A stretch of DNA of 22,604 bases from Lojkania enalia (Eukaryota > Ascomycota > Dothideomycetes > Pleosporales), in contig ML986812.1 in the NCBI GenBank assembly GCA_010094045.1, forward strand, positions 1-22,604, read 5' to 3'. This document shows, one piece after another, positions 1 through 10,332 of the stretch. The notes below the pieces were generated by a model. It was not told the origin of the DNA. It searched no databases and saw only the letters and a list, made by a program, of their open reading frames with translations. Made by a program: the position numbers and the translations under genes. How positions within the stretch are numbered: the first letter of the stretch is position 1; each line of letters starts with the position of its first letter.

Positions 1-690
1 TACTTTCTATTTATTCTATATACCGCGCTATCTCTATTCTTATTATCCTATTCTATATTCTGCTGTATAAAGAGTATAATTCGAATACTAACTACTATTG
101 CGTTACTAAAATACTCTCCTTAAACCCGTTGAGAATACCTCTTCCCTAACTACTTTGCATACGCCTTCTAATCCCTACTAAGTTCTCCTAAGTAGCTATA
201 CTGTCAGATTATCTAAGCCCCCTCCTCAACCTCCGCTACCGCCCGAGCTAGCGGTACTATTATATTCGGCTACTAATATTAATTGCTTATATCTAACCCA
301 GTTACACAGTACTTCTAACTAACCTAGCATCGCCGGTAGCTATAACTCCCTCCCCCATCGCGTATTCCTATCCGAAATCTGTCTAGCTTAACCCTATTTA
401 TCCCAGACTGCGCCGTGTACTGTATTATCTTATACCTCCGCTATTCCTCCGTTCCTACCTCTTCTATTATCTAGCACACCGCGCATCCTTCGCGTAGCTC
501 TTCTAGCACCTCCTAAACCTACTACTACGCTAAGCTTACCTTACGCTGCCCATCCTGCTACTTACTAATACCCTCTCCGCATCGGTTACATCCAGCTGAC
601 TCGATATTGTTACAGCTTACCTGCTTTCTGTTAAGATAGCTGCTCATCAGCCCTCGCCAACACCTACTATCTATAATAAACCTCCCCATC
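1..690 (-). other. C-terminal region of copy 1 with a retained CxxC; runs off the window
   Basis: After the helicase core the same frame continues with QAMGRFIIDS, then CNRCGEG (cysteines at 588-590 and 579-581) and, near the edge, KAYAK-stop-LGKRY and GEYFSNAIVVSIRII. These match the region that follows the helicase in other fungal TLH-type proteins, where a Cys-rich segment may bind zinc. The true stop codon is not certain; the frame has stops within the last 60 bases and the gene or element may end left of the window. This part is present only in copy 1. Confidence 0.6.
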
Positions 691-1065
691 GCCTGCACGT
701 CCAGCTCCTCCTCTTTTTATTCTATCCTTCGCTCCACCTCGCCCTCCTCTATAAGAATCACCGAATCTACCCGCTCGCCTATCTACCCGCTGCGCCTACT
801 CTCCTAAGTAAAGTCGATTATACTCTACGGCATCCCCACGTGTAGTATAAACACAATCCCTAGGAAATCCACCCCTGTGCCTAACGCCGATGTAGCTACT
901 ATAAGCCCACCTTCTTTAAGTTATTCCTCTAACTGCCTAGCTCGCTCTACATCTCTAGCATGATAGTACCTACTGTTTAGTACTTCAGTTATCGCTTTAT
1001 ATTGCGCTTTACTGCGGCAGTATACTACCCCTTTCTCCCTTTATTCCCTGAGCCGCTGCACCTAC
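690..1065 (-). other. RecQ-like helicase lobe 2 (motifs IV to VI), copy 1
   Basis: This is the clearest helicase evidence in the window. The frame reads KGVVYCRSKAQ (motif IV region, cysteine at 1017-1019), then GGLIVATSALGTGVDF (motif V, ending near 864) and IVFILHVGMP near 830. Motif VI follows as stop-ESRRSG-stop, where the family has Q-ESGRGGRGG; the first stop (804-806) replaces Gln. The stop after HVGMP replaces a conserved Trp. VDSVILIEEGEVERR closes the lobe. All of this is in the same frame as lobe 1. Among the eight copies this lobe is present only in copy 1. Confidence 0.85.
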
Positions 1066-1204
1066 CGCCGATATATTACTAACGCTATCTCTTATACCTA
1101 CCCCTACTTATACTATAATACTAAATATCGCGTATTCGGCTGTACCGTACTTGTTTAGACGTATATTATATACTAAACTAGTATACTCTCTCCCAGCTCG
1201 GCCT

Positions 1205-1625
1205 CTCGCACCGGCGGTAGTATTACCGTAAGTAGTACTACCGGGTACGGTAGCAGCCGTAGATTCTTTAGCTTCGCTAGCTTCAGCCGCTAGTCGCTCA
1301 ACGTGAAGATAAGATAATACTTATCTACTACAATCCGCCGCAGCAGCCCCTTACTATTAAGTATTCCCGCGTAGCTGATGAAATTCCTATTACTTATTAT
1401 ATCGCCTGCTACATCTACGCTGACTACTACTACCGCTACTAGATTACTCTTACTATGCTTCTACTCTATACAGTTAATTCCACTCTCTTAAATCCGCTTA
1501 ACTAAGTTCTTAATAAGCGCCCGGTACGGCACCACTACTACCGTTACCCCGTATTAATCCAAGCAAGCCGGTACGGTAAATAGTAAGCTTTTCCCCCCAC
1601 CGGTTAAGAGTACTACGATGAGCGG
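1205..1625 (-). other. RecQ-like helicase lobe 1 (Walker A, degraded DExH, motif III), copy 1
   Basis: At 1587-1604 the frame reads TGGGKS, a good Walker A, followed by LLFTVPACL and GVTVVVVPYRALIKNLVKRI, typical of motifs I and Ia of RecQ-type helicases. The Walker B/DExH box at 1314-1325 reads D-K-Y-Y inside RIVVDKYYLIF, where the family has D-E-C-H; G-to-A and C-to-T changes explain all three losses. Motif III at 1221-1229 reads T-V-I where the family has T-A-T, between VVLL and LPP. Loss of the DExH residues alone would abolish ATP hydrolysis. Only copy 5 carries another version of part of this lobe. Confidence 0.85.
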
Positions 1626-1859
1626 TATCTGCCCGCCTAGTACCGCATGTATCGCTTATTCTTGCTTAGCTGAGTGGAAGCTGACCTCTTCTTACCCAAG
1701 CACCTGCTGCATCGCCTTTTAAAGCCCTTTCTCCCTTCTACTTTAAACCCGCGCCTCCTTTCCTCGTACTATAGGCCTTTTACTATTACTATTATACCGC
1801 TGCTGCTTCCTTACCCCAGTCCAGCCTCGACTACCTGTCTACCTTGCCTCTAGTGTCTC

Positions 1860-3300
1860 TTTACCCCCGTCGAGCCCTAAGAAGTAATGCTATAGTATAC
1901 TAAGCGGCCGGAACGCCTCGATTAAGCGTACGCTAAGATGCTTAATAATATCGATTGGTATACTATAGTTCCTAATCTCTATCTGCGTTGTCTGCGCGCT
2001 CTATAGCTCCAGCGCGCTTTCTCCCTCCTTATCTACTTCAGCTTCTTCGACTTCCCCTATCTCGTCCTAATATCCTTTGCTAAACGACTCTCCAACCACT
2101 TTTCTACTAATACTAACAGCCGCGTGTCGGTAGTCTAGTGTATGCAGCTTAACGCCTACCCGCTTACTAGTCTCGCGCTTAAGTACGCACGTCAGTTAGT
2201 CCGTCTTCTACAGCCTATATTAATCCGCCTATATATAGTTACTAAAGCTGCCGCCGAGCACCTTAATATTTAGATACTCCTAAAACAGCTGCACGTAAGC
2301 TAAGTATACTACTATTACCTACCCTAGCCGCGGCGGTAGAAAACGCGGTACTACCTTCGGCTTGTCTTACTAGGATTGCGATTTGTAATAGCGGACTACT
2401 ATTATAATCTGCCCGTCTACTACGAAGATATTATAGTCCTATAGCACCTTATTATAATACTATATTATTGTAATCTCTAACCCTCGCCCGGGCTGCCCTA
2501 AAGTTATATATATACTAATTATTAGCAGTTCTAAGAAGCGATCTACCTATCGCAAGTACTACTTTACCTGCTACTTACTCTATAAGCCGTTTCTTAACTG
2601 GAGCTGCTAACCAGCTTCCATCTACCTAGCCCGAGTAAGTATCTATTTAAGCCCATCGTTAAGCTGATTATTATAATAATAGATAAAAGATATACCCCGC
2701 CGCGTGAACGTAACATCGTTAATAAGCTGCTCTAGCCGGATAGCGAACCGGTCCTCGGCTCTAGCCGTCTAACACAGCTCCTGCTAGAGTATCTCCTCTA
2801 CCTTAGCTACTATGTCCTGCGCTATCTTGCGGAACTGGCTAATATAGATCGGCCGGCTATTAAGATAGAATATCTTCTTGTTCTTTAACTAGTAAGCATT
2901 ACCTGAATTACCAGCCGTCAGCGCGATAAACTTCCTATACGCTAGTAAGCTAATCATCTCGCTTATTAGACTAAACGATCCGTTAGCTAGAAACTTCTGC
3001 TGTATAAGCAGAAAATGCTCCCGGTTCTCGTCCGTCTGCTCGTCGCGCTCCGCCGCTGGAAGTAGCTTCTCTACACCTAGTACGCGCACGCAGTATACTA
3101 CACCAGCTAGTATATACGAGTAGTTCTTTACCGTATGTAAGCGGTCTATTTTAGCGTCGATCCCTAGTACAGCAAGAAAATAGATAAGCCTACTACTAAA
3201 CAGCCGATCGCCTGTCGATTAAAAAATGAATAATATAAGTATATCTAGTAGTACCCTAAACTGAGCGTCCTTGCTATCCCTATCTAACATAACCTACAGT
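1860..3300 (-). other. Conserved central block of the TLH-type protein, copy 1; weak tyrosine-recombinase resemblance
   Basis: This block of about 480 codons links the N-terminal domain to the helicase. It includes GVVYCVRVLGVEKLLP, the 66-codon stop-free stretch ending in TAGNSGNAY, then TLGQPGRGLEIT near 2485, KPKVVPRFLPPRLG near 2340 and KLHTLDYRHAAVSISR near 2125, and finally SVRLIEAFRPLS just before the helicase. The segments RGxEI, KVVPRFLP and LDYRHAA fall in the order of the catalytic boxes of tyrosine recombinases (Arg; Lys region; His/Arg box). The His-to-Arg spacing is not canonical, and a following Tyr (residue 793) is closer than usual, so the resemblance is only a suggestion. 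The block is retained in whole or part by every copy except copy 7. Confidence 0.5.
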
Positions 3301-3369
3301 ACTATTACTAGTTCCTTCTACTTACTTTACTAACAGAATAGCTCGCGCGCGTCTTCTATCTAATCTACC

Positions 3370-3530
3370 TCTTTCTTCCTACGGTGCCTATAACGGGGGC
3401 TGCCATCGCTATCATTATCGCTATCAGTACTACTTTTAGCCCTGCTAGACCTAGAACTCGCGCTATTATCTGACGCTATACTATTATTATTACTATTATC
3501 GCCGTTACTGCTGCAGCTAAACTATGCAGC
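3370..3530 (-). other. Ser/Asn/Asp-rich linker with adjoining basic patch, copy 1
   Basis: Between the N-terminal domain and the central block, the frame is a low-complexity run of Ser, Asn and Asp (for example SSRSSRAKSSTDSDNDSDG) followed by RYRRRKKE, a basic cluster that could act as a nuclear localisation signal. On the plus strand this appears as repeated ATT/ACT/GCT-like triplets, which might be mistaken for a microsatellite. The same linker is present at the matching place in copies 2 to 6 and 8. Disorder and nuclear import are inferences from composition. Confidence 0.6.
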
Positions 3531-3949
3531 TTAAGCTTCTTTATTAGTAATAATGTAGAGAAAGTAGCAGACAAACTTAATAATATAACTGGCGTACACC
3601 GCCTAACTCTTAGGGTTCTGCAGTTGAGCGAGCGGACGCCTATCTACCTTGTATTACTAAGTACTTCTAAGCTACCGTCTTATCTCTTGCGCGAGCGATG
3701 ATAACCCTCTAATATTCTACTCAACTAATAGCTCAACCAACTTCGCCGCCCGCTAAAGTTTCGCCTTACCTTAGTCGGGCAGCTAGATCTAATATGCAAG
3801 ATGCACTCGATTCTACTTTACTAGATACTCCAGCCACCCCGTCCGCTTAAACTACCCGGTCTTATCAGTCTTCGCTGCCTCCGCATCTATAATCTATACC
3901 TTCTCTTCTTCCCTCTATTTCGTAAGCTTAAACCTGGCTAACTAATTAT

Positions 3950-4400
3950 GTACGATGTCGGCCTCTACGCGGGGAACAGCCAGCTTATAGTTACAACTGC
4001 CTACGTTAACAATAAAATATCACTACAGCCCGCTAGCCCGAAAAAACATCTATACCTTAACCTTCTAATAGAGCCTACTTTTATCGCCTATCTACACCTA
4101 CTTATACTTCTTCTTTAGATATACACGTAGCGCGTCGATATTAGTAGTAATATAGTACCTAGATTGCTTGTACTAGAACCTATTTAGCGGCTTTCCTAAT
4201 TCCAGTATTGGTTGCCCGAACGGTGCGGGTAGCTGGATGTCCTTTACCGGTCTAATTAGCTACTGACGAGTATACTCGACGATTACCCTCCTCTACTCTA
4301 TTATTATACTATAATAGTGCTGTAGATGTGTATTAATATTTAATATAGCAGTTGCGTATTCTTTATATATCAGAATATAGTGCTCGGGTAGATAGTAGAG
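3950..4400 (-). other. OrsD/DUF3505-like N-terminal domain of copy 1, zinc ligands lost
   Basis: The minus-strand frame here reads like the OrsD (DUF3505) domain found at the N-terminus of many fungal proteins, including TLH helicases. Near residue 20 it reads LPEHYILIYKEY, where the family usually has a Cys and a His at the two later tyrosine positions. His is still readable at residues 41 and 44. A second finger has the spacing x4-x11-x4 at residues 93, 98, 110 and 115, and all four expected Cys/His codons are now Tyr (TAC or TAT). Such changes are G-to-A at TGC/TGT and C-to-T at CAC/CAT, as RIP predicts. Downstream, FFRASGL and YFIVNVG match the end of the domain. If intact it would probably bind DNA or protein through zinc. 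Assignment is from memory of the family. Confidence 0.65.
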
Positions 4401-4448
4401 ATAGTTCTTAATATCCTCTAGTAATGGTATTATTCTGCTTACTTATAT

Positions 4449-4771
4449 GCGGGTCTTCCTGCTATAGATATAGTATTGTACCCTCGGTTCGAGCGTCTGT
4501 GCGTCCCAGCAGAACTGTATCCTTCCAGCCTTATTATAGCCCTACGCTAGTACGGGTGCGATAATACAGCGTTATAAGCAGAATAAATAGGCTCTACTAA
4601 ATAGTTTTTATATACAAAGTATTACGGTTAGAGTACTAGTTGTAAATAAATCGGGGGGGTAACAGTTAGACGAATCAGCCCCTTTTAACAACCTATTTCG
4701 GGTATAGCGCTATAGTACTATACCTAATCTGTTACGAATCGGGCCTAATTCGTCGCCTTATATCAGATAGG
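4449..4771. repeat. Fixed-end block of copy 1 (non-coding sequence upstream of the gene)
   Basis: These 323 bases lie between the tentative gene start and the invariant right end. I see no gene in them. The distal part holds a G7 run (4653-4659) facing a C4 run (4679-4682), a 24-bp near-palindrome (4701-4724; core TATAGCGCTATA) and a short inverted repeat ACGAAT...ATTCGT (4734-4753), and it ends in TATCAGATAGG. The promoter of the gene would be expected here, but no clear core element survives. The block recurs at the right end of copies 2 to 7 with the same length. Confidence 0.85.
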
Positions 4772-7612
4772 GAGTACTATAATAAGTGGTATCTACCCGC
4801 CTAGTACCGTATATATCGCTTATTCTTACTTAGCTGAATAGAAGCTGACCTCTTCTTGCCTAAGTACCTGCTGTATCGCCTTTTAAAGCCCTTTCTCCCT
4901 TCTACTTTAAGCCTACACTTCCTTTCCTCGTATTATAAGCCCTTTACTATTATTATTACGCTGCTGCTACTTCCTTACCCTAGTCTAGCCTCGACTACCT
5001 GTCTACTTTACCTCCGGTATCTCTTTACCCCCGTCGAGCCCTAAAAAGTAATACTATAGTATACTAAGCAGCTAGAACGCTTTAATTAAGCGTACGCTAA
5101 GATACTTAATAATATTAATTAGTATACTATAGTTTCTAATCTCTATCTACGTCGTCCGCGCGCTCTATAGTTCTAGTATATTCTCTTCCTTTTTATCTAC
5201 TTCAGCTTCTTCGACTTCCCCTATCTCGTCCTAATATCCTTTACTAAACAACTCTCTAACTACTTCTCTACTAATACTAACAGCTATATATTAGTAGTCT
5301 AGTATATATAGCTTAATATTTACCTACTTACCAGTCTCGCGCTTAAGTACACGCGTTAGTCGGTCTATCTTCTATAACCTATATTAATCCGCCTATATAT
5401 AGTTGCTAAAACCGCCGCCGAGCACTTTAATATTTAGATACTCCTAAAATAGCTGCATATAAGCTAAATATACTACTATTACCTACCCTAGCTATAGTAG
5501 TAGAAAGCGCGGTACTACCTTCGGCTTGTCCTACTAGAATTATAATTTATAATAGCGGACTACTATTATAATCTACCTATCTACTATAAAGATATTATAG
5601 TCCTATAGTACTCTATTATAATATTATATTATTATAATCTTTAACCCTCGCCCGGGCTACCCTAAAGTTATATATATACTAACTATTAGTAGTTCTAAAA
5701 AGCAATCTACCTACTATAAGTACTATTTTACCTACTATTTACTTTATAAGCCGTCTCTTAACTGGAGCTACTAATTAGCTTCTATCTACCTAGCCTGAGT
5801 AAGTATCTATTTAAGCCTATCGTTAAGCCGATTATTATAATAATAGATAAAAGATATACCCTACTATATAAATATAACGTTATTAATAAGCTGCTCTAGC
5901 CGGATAGTAAACTAGTCCTCAGCTCTAGCCGTCTAATACAGCTCCTACTAGAGTATCTTCTCTACCTTAGCTACTATATCCTGCGCTATCTTGCGGAACT
6001 AGCTAATATAGATCGGCCAGCTATTAAGATAGAATGTCTTCTTATTCTTTAACTAGTAAGTATTATTTAAATTACCAGCCGTCAGTGCAATAAACTTCCT
6101 ATACGCTAGTAAGCTAATTATCTTACTTATTAGACTAAACGATCTATTAGCTAGAAACTTCCGCTGTATAAGTAGAAAATACTCCTAGTTCTTATCCGTC
6201 TGCTTGTTACGCTCTACCGCCGGAAGTAGCTTCTCTACACCTAGTACGCGTACGCAGTATACTACGCTAGCTAGTATATACGAGTAGTTTTTTACCGTGC
6301 GTAAGCAGTCTATTTTAGCGTTAATCCCTAGTATAGCGAGAAAATAGATAAGTCTACTACTAAACAGCCAATTACCTATCGATTAAAAAATGAATAATAT
6401 AAGTATATCTAGCAGTACCCTAAGCTAAATATTCTTACTATCCCTATCTAATATAACTTATAGTACTATCGCTAGTTCTTTCTACTTATTTTACTAACAG
6501 AATAGCTTACGCACGTCTTCTATCCAATCTACCTCTTTCTTCTTATAATACCTATAATAGGGGCTGCTATTACTATTATTATCGCTATTAGTACTACTTT
6601 TAGCTCTACTAGACCTAGAACTCGCGCTATTATCTAATACTATACTATTATTATTACTGTTATCGCTGTTACTACTATAGTTAAACTATACAGCCTGAGC
6701 TTCTTCGTTAGTAATAATACGGAGAAAGTAGTAGATAAACTTAATAATATAGCTAGTATATACCGCCTAATTCTTAGAGTTCTACAGTTAAGCGAGCGGA
6801 TGCCTATCTACCTTATATTATTAAGCGCTCCTAAACTACTGTCTTATCTCTTATATAAGCGATAATAACCCTCTAATACTCTACTTAACTAATAGCTTAA
6901 CTAACTTTACCGCCTGCTAAAGTTTCGCCTCGCCTTAGTTAGGCAGCCGGATCTAATATGCGAGATGTACTCGATTCCGCTTTGCTAGATACTCTAGCTA
7001 CCCTATCCGCTTAAACCACCCGGTCTTATCAGTCTTTACTACCTCCGCATCTATAACCTATACCTTCTCTTCTTCCCTCTACTTTATAAGCTTAAACCTA
7101 GCTAACTAATTATATATAATATCAGCCTCTATATAAAAAATAGCTAGTTTATAGTTATAGCTGCCTATATTAACAATAAAATATTACTGCAGCCCGCCAG
7201 CCCGAAAGAATATCTATACCTTAACCTTCTAATAGAGCCTACTTTTATCGCCTATCTACACCTACTTATACTTCTTCTTTAGATATATATATAACGCGTT
7301 GATGTTAGTAGTAATATAGTACCTAGATTGCTTACACTAGAACCTATTTAGCGGCTTTCCTAATTCTAGTATCGGTTGCCTAAACAGTGCGGGCAGCTGG
7401 ACGTCCTTTACTAGTCTAATTAGCTACTAACGAGTATACTCGACGATTACCCTCCTCTACTCTATTATTATACTATAATAGTGCTGTAGATATATATTAA
7501 TATTTAATATAGTAGTTGCGTGTTCCTTATATATTAGAACGCAGTGCTTAGGTAGATAGTAGAGATAGTTCTTAATATCCTCTAGTAATAGCGCTATTCT
7601 ACTTACTTATAT
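4772..7612 (-). pseudogene. Copy 2: TLH-type helicase fragment truncated just before the Walker A motif
   Basis: The copy begins at the base matching copy-1 position 1608, directly after the fixed end of copy 1. It therefore keeps the OrsD-like domain, linker and central block but has lost Walker A and everything after it. The offset to copy 1 is a constant 3164 bases, so no net insertion or deletion has occurred. It is more AT-shifted than copy 1, with further Trp and Gln codons turned into stops. With copy 1 it shares ATTACGG in the upstream block, where copies 3 to 7 have ATTAGGG. The tentative start codon position (7610-7612) reads ATA. No product is possible. Confidence 0.85.
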
Positions 7613-7935
7613 ACGGGTCTTCCTGCTGTAGATATAGTATTATACCCTCAGTTCGAGCGTCTGTACATTCTAGTAGAACTGTATCCTTCCAGCCTTATTA
7701 TAGCCCTATACTAGTATAGGTGCGATAATACAGCGTTATAAGTAGAATAAATAGGCTCTATTAAATAGTTTTTATATACAAAGTATTACGGTTAGAGTAC
7801 TAGTTGTAAATAAATCGGGGGGGTAACGGTTAGACGAATCGGCCCCTTTTAACAACCTATTTTGGGTATAGCGCTATAGTACTATACCTAATCTATTACG
7901 AATCGGGCCCAATTTGTCGCCTTATATCGGATAGG
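7613..7935. repeat. Fixed-end block of copy 2
   Basis: This block matches 4449-4771 base for base in length. It has the G7 run, the near-palindrome at 7865-7888 and the terminal TATCGGATAGG. Like copy 1 it has ATTACGG rather than ATTAGGG. I see no gene in it. Confidence 0.85.
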
Positions 7936-10009
7936 ATTATAATTTATAATAGTGGACTACTATTATAATCTACCTATCTACTATAAAGATATTATAGTTC
8001 TATAGTACTCTATTATAATACTATATTATTATAATTTCTAACCCTTGCTTAGGCTGCCCTAAAGTTATATATATACTAATTATTAGTAGTTCTAAGAAGT
8101 AATCTACCTACTATAAGTATTACTTTACCTGCTACTTATTCTATAAGCCGTTTCTTAACTAGAGCTGCTAACTAGCTTCTATCTATCTAGCCTAAGTAAG
8201 TATCTATTTAAGCCTATTATTAAGCCGATTATTATAATAATAGATAAAAGATATACTCTACTATATAAATATAATATTATTAATAAGCTGCTCTAGCCGG
8301 ATAGTAAACTAGTCATTAGCTCTAGCTATCTAATACAGCTCCTACTAGAGCATCTCCTCTACCTTAGCTACTATATCCTATACTATCTTACGGAACTAGC
8401 TAATATAGATCGGCCGGCTGTTAAAATAGAACGTCTTCTTATTTTTTAACTAGTAAGCGTTACCTAAATTACTAGCCGTTAGTATAATAAACTTCCTATA
8501 TACTAGTAAGTTAATTATCTCGCTTATTAGACTAAATAATCTATTAGCTAGAAACTTCTGCTGTATAAGTAGAAAATACTCCTAGTTCTTATTCGTCTAT
8601 TCGTCGTACTCTACTACTAGAAGTAGCTTCTCTACACCTAGTACGCGCACGTAGTATACTATACTAGCTAGTATATATAAGTAGTTCTTTACCGTATATA
8701 AGCGGTTTATTTTAGCGTCGATCCTTAGTATAGCGAGAAAATAGATAAGCCTACTACTAAACAGCCGATCGCCTATTAATTGAAAAATAAATAATATAAG
8801 TATATCTAGTAGTACTCTAAGCTAAGTATTCTTACTATCCCTATCTAATATAATCTATAGTACTATTACTAGTTCCTTCTACTTATTTTACTAACAGAAT
8901 AGCTTGCGCGCGTCTTCTATCTAATTTATTTCTTTCTTCCTATAGTATTTATAATAGAAGCTACTATCGCTATTATTGTTGCTATTAGTATTACTTCTAG
9001 CTCTACTAGACCTAGAACTCACGCTATTATCTAATACTATACTATTATTATTACTATTATTACCGTTGCTACTATAGCTAAACTATATAGCCTAAACTTC
9101 TTTATTAGCGATAATATAGAGAAAGTAGTAGATAAACTTAATAATATAGCTAGCGTATACTACCTAACTCTCAGGGTTCTGTAGTTAAACGAGCAGATAT
9201 CTATCTACCTTATATTACTAAGCGTTTTTAAATTACTATCTTATCTCTTATATAAGCAATAATAACCCTCTAATACTCTACTTAACTAATAGCTTAACTA
9301 GTTTCGCCGCCTACTAAAATTTCGCCTTACCTTAGTTAGGTAGTTAGATCTAATATGTAAGATACACTTGATTCTACTTTACTAGATACTCTAGCTACCC
9401 CGTCCGCTTAAACCACCTAGTTTTATCGGTCTTTACTACTTCCGCATTTATAATTTATACCTTCTCTTCTTCCCTCTACTTCGTAAGCTTAAACCTGGCT
9501 AATTAATTATATACAACGTCAGCCTTTATATAGAAAATAGCTAGCTTATAGTTATAACTGCCTACGTTAATAATAAAATATTACTACAGCCCGCTAGCCT
9601 AAAAAAATATCTATACCTTAACCTTTTAATAGAGTCTACTTTTATCGCCTATTTATACCTGCTTATACTTCTTCTTTAGATATATATATAGTACGTTAAT
9701 ATTAGTAGTAATATAGTATTTAGATTACTTATACTAGAACCTATTTAGTAGTTTTTCTAATTCTAGTATCGGTTACCCGAACAGTACAGGCAGCTAGATA
9801 TTCTTTACTAGTTTAATTAGCTACTAACAAGTATACTCGATAATTACCCTCTTCTACTCTATTATTATACTATAATAGTGCTGTAGATATATATTAATAT
9901 TTAATATAGTAGTTATATATTTCTTATATATTAGAACGCAGTGCTCGGGTAGATAGTAGAAATAGTTTTTAATATCCTTTAGTAATAGTACTATTCTACT
10001 TACTTATAT
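7936..10009 (-). pseudogene. Copy 3: TLH-type fragment, N-terminal domain and first part of the central block
   Basis: The copy starts at the base matching copy-1 position 2375. It keeps the OrsD-like domain, linker and the N-terminal part of the central block up to and including the equivalent of the Arg at 2484-2486, but lacks the LDYRH segment and the whole helicase. The four bases TAGG are shared by the fixed end of copy 2 and by the internal sequence just before 2375. The constant offset (5561) shows no net indel. Copy 8 starts at the same internal base. It is heavily RIP-altered and non-coding. Confidence 0.85.
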
Positions 10010-10332
10010 ACGGGTCTTTCTACTATAGATATAGTATTGCGCCCTTAGTTCGAGCGTCTATATATCTTAGTAGAACTATATTCTTCCAGCCTTATTATAG
10101 CTTTATACTAGTACGGGTGCGATAATACAGCGTTATAAGTAGAATAAATAGACTCTACTAAATAGTTTTTGTATACAAAGTATTAGGGTTAGAGTACTAG
10201 TTGTAAATAAATCGGGGGGGTAACGGTTAGACGAATCGCCTCCTTTTAATAACCTATTTTAGGTATAGCGCTATAGTACTATACCTAATCTATTATAAAT
10301 CGGGTCTAATTTATCGCTTTATATTAGATAGG
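10010..10332. repeat. Fixed-end block of copy 3, with TTAGGGTTAG motif
   Basis: Same 323-bp block. It carries TTAGGGTTAG at 10183-10192, the near-palindrome at 10262-10285 and the terminus TATTAGATAGG. I see no gene in it. Confidence 0.85.

Larger units (their letters stand above)
1..4448 (-). pseudogene. TLH: Copy 1: RIP-inactivated telomere-linked RecQ-like helicase (OrsD-like N-terminus), C-terminal end at window edge
   Basis: This is the most complete copy of a large DExH helicase of the fungal telomere-linked RecQ (TLH) type, a family at chromosome ends whose exact job is unclear. One frame runs from a probable start at 4446-4448 (now ATA, likely once ATG) to the left edge, about 1,480 codons, without a frameshift. 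Landmarks by residue: lost zinc fingers about 28-46 and 93-115; Ser/Asn/Asp linker about 310-360; central block to about 860; Walker A lysine 953; DExH box 1042-1045, now D-K-Y-Y; motif III 1074; motif IV region 1144; motif V about 1190-1200; CxxC 1287-1290. Many stops fall where conserved Trp or Gln is expected. The longest stop-free stretch is 66 codons (2889-3089, e.g. RVLGVEKLLPAAERDEQ). It cannot make a full protein. The start is tentative; the family call rests on remembered motifs. Confidence 0.85.

Noticed and set aside
3370..3530. Trinucleotide microsatellite (ATT/ACT-rich)
   Set aside because: The triplets are imperfect, keep the minus-strand frame and encode the Ser/Asn/Asp linker; the same stretch has the same length in other copies.
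1..4448. A working gene in an organism that reads TAA/TAG as glutamine
   Set aside because: Stops also replace conserved Trp codons, the DExH and zinc ligands are destroyed, and the copies show one-directional C/T and G/A changes. That is mutation, not a variant code.
4449..4771. A defined promoter or TATA box for the helicase gene
   Set aside because: TATA-like strings occur everywhere in this TA-shifted DNA, so no particular one can be supported.
4856..5044. A 62-codon plus-strand open frame rich in Leu, Pro, Ser and Tyr
   Set aside because: It lies antisense to the central part of copy 2, its residue make-up simply reflects TA-rich DNA, and the matching frame is not kept open in other copies. 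It is a shadow of the minus-strand gene.
10183..10192. True interstitial telomere tract
   Set aside because: There are fewer than two repeat units at each place, too short to call a telomeric tract; kept only as a motif.
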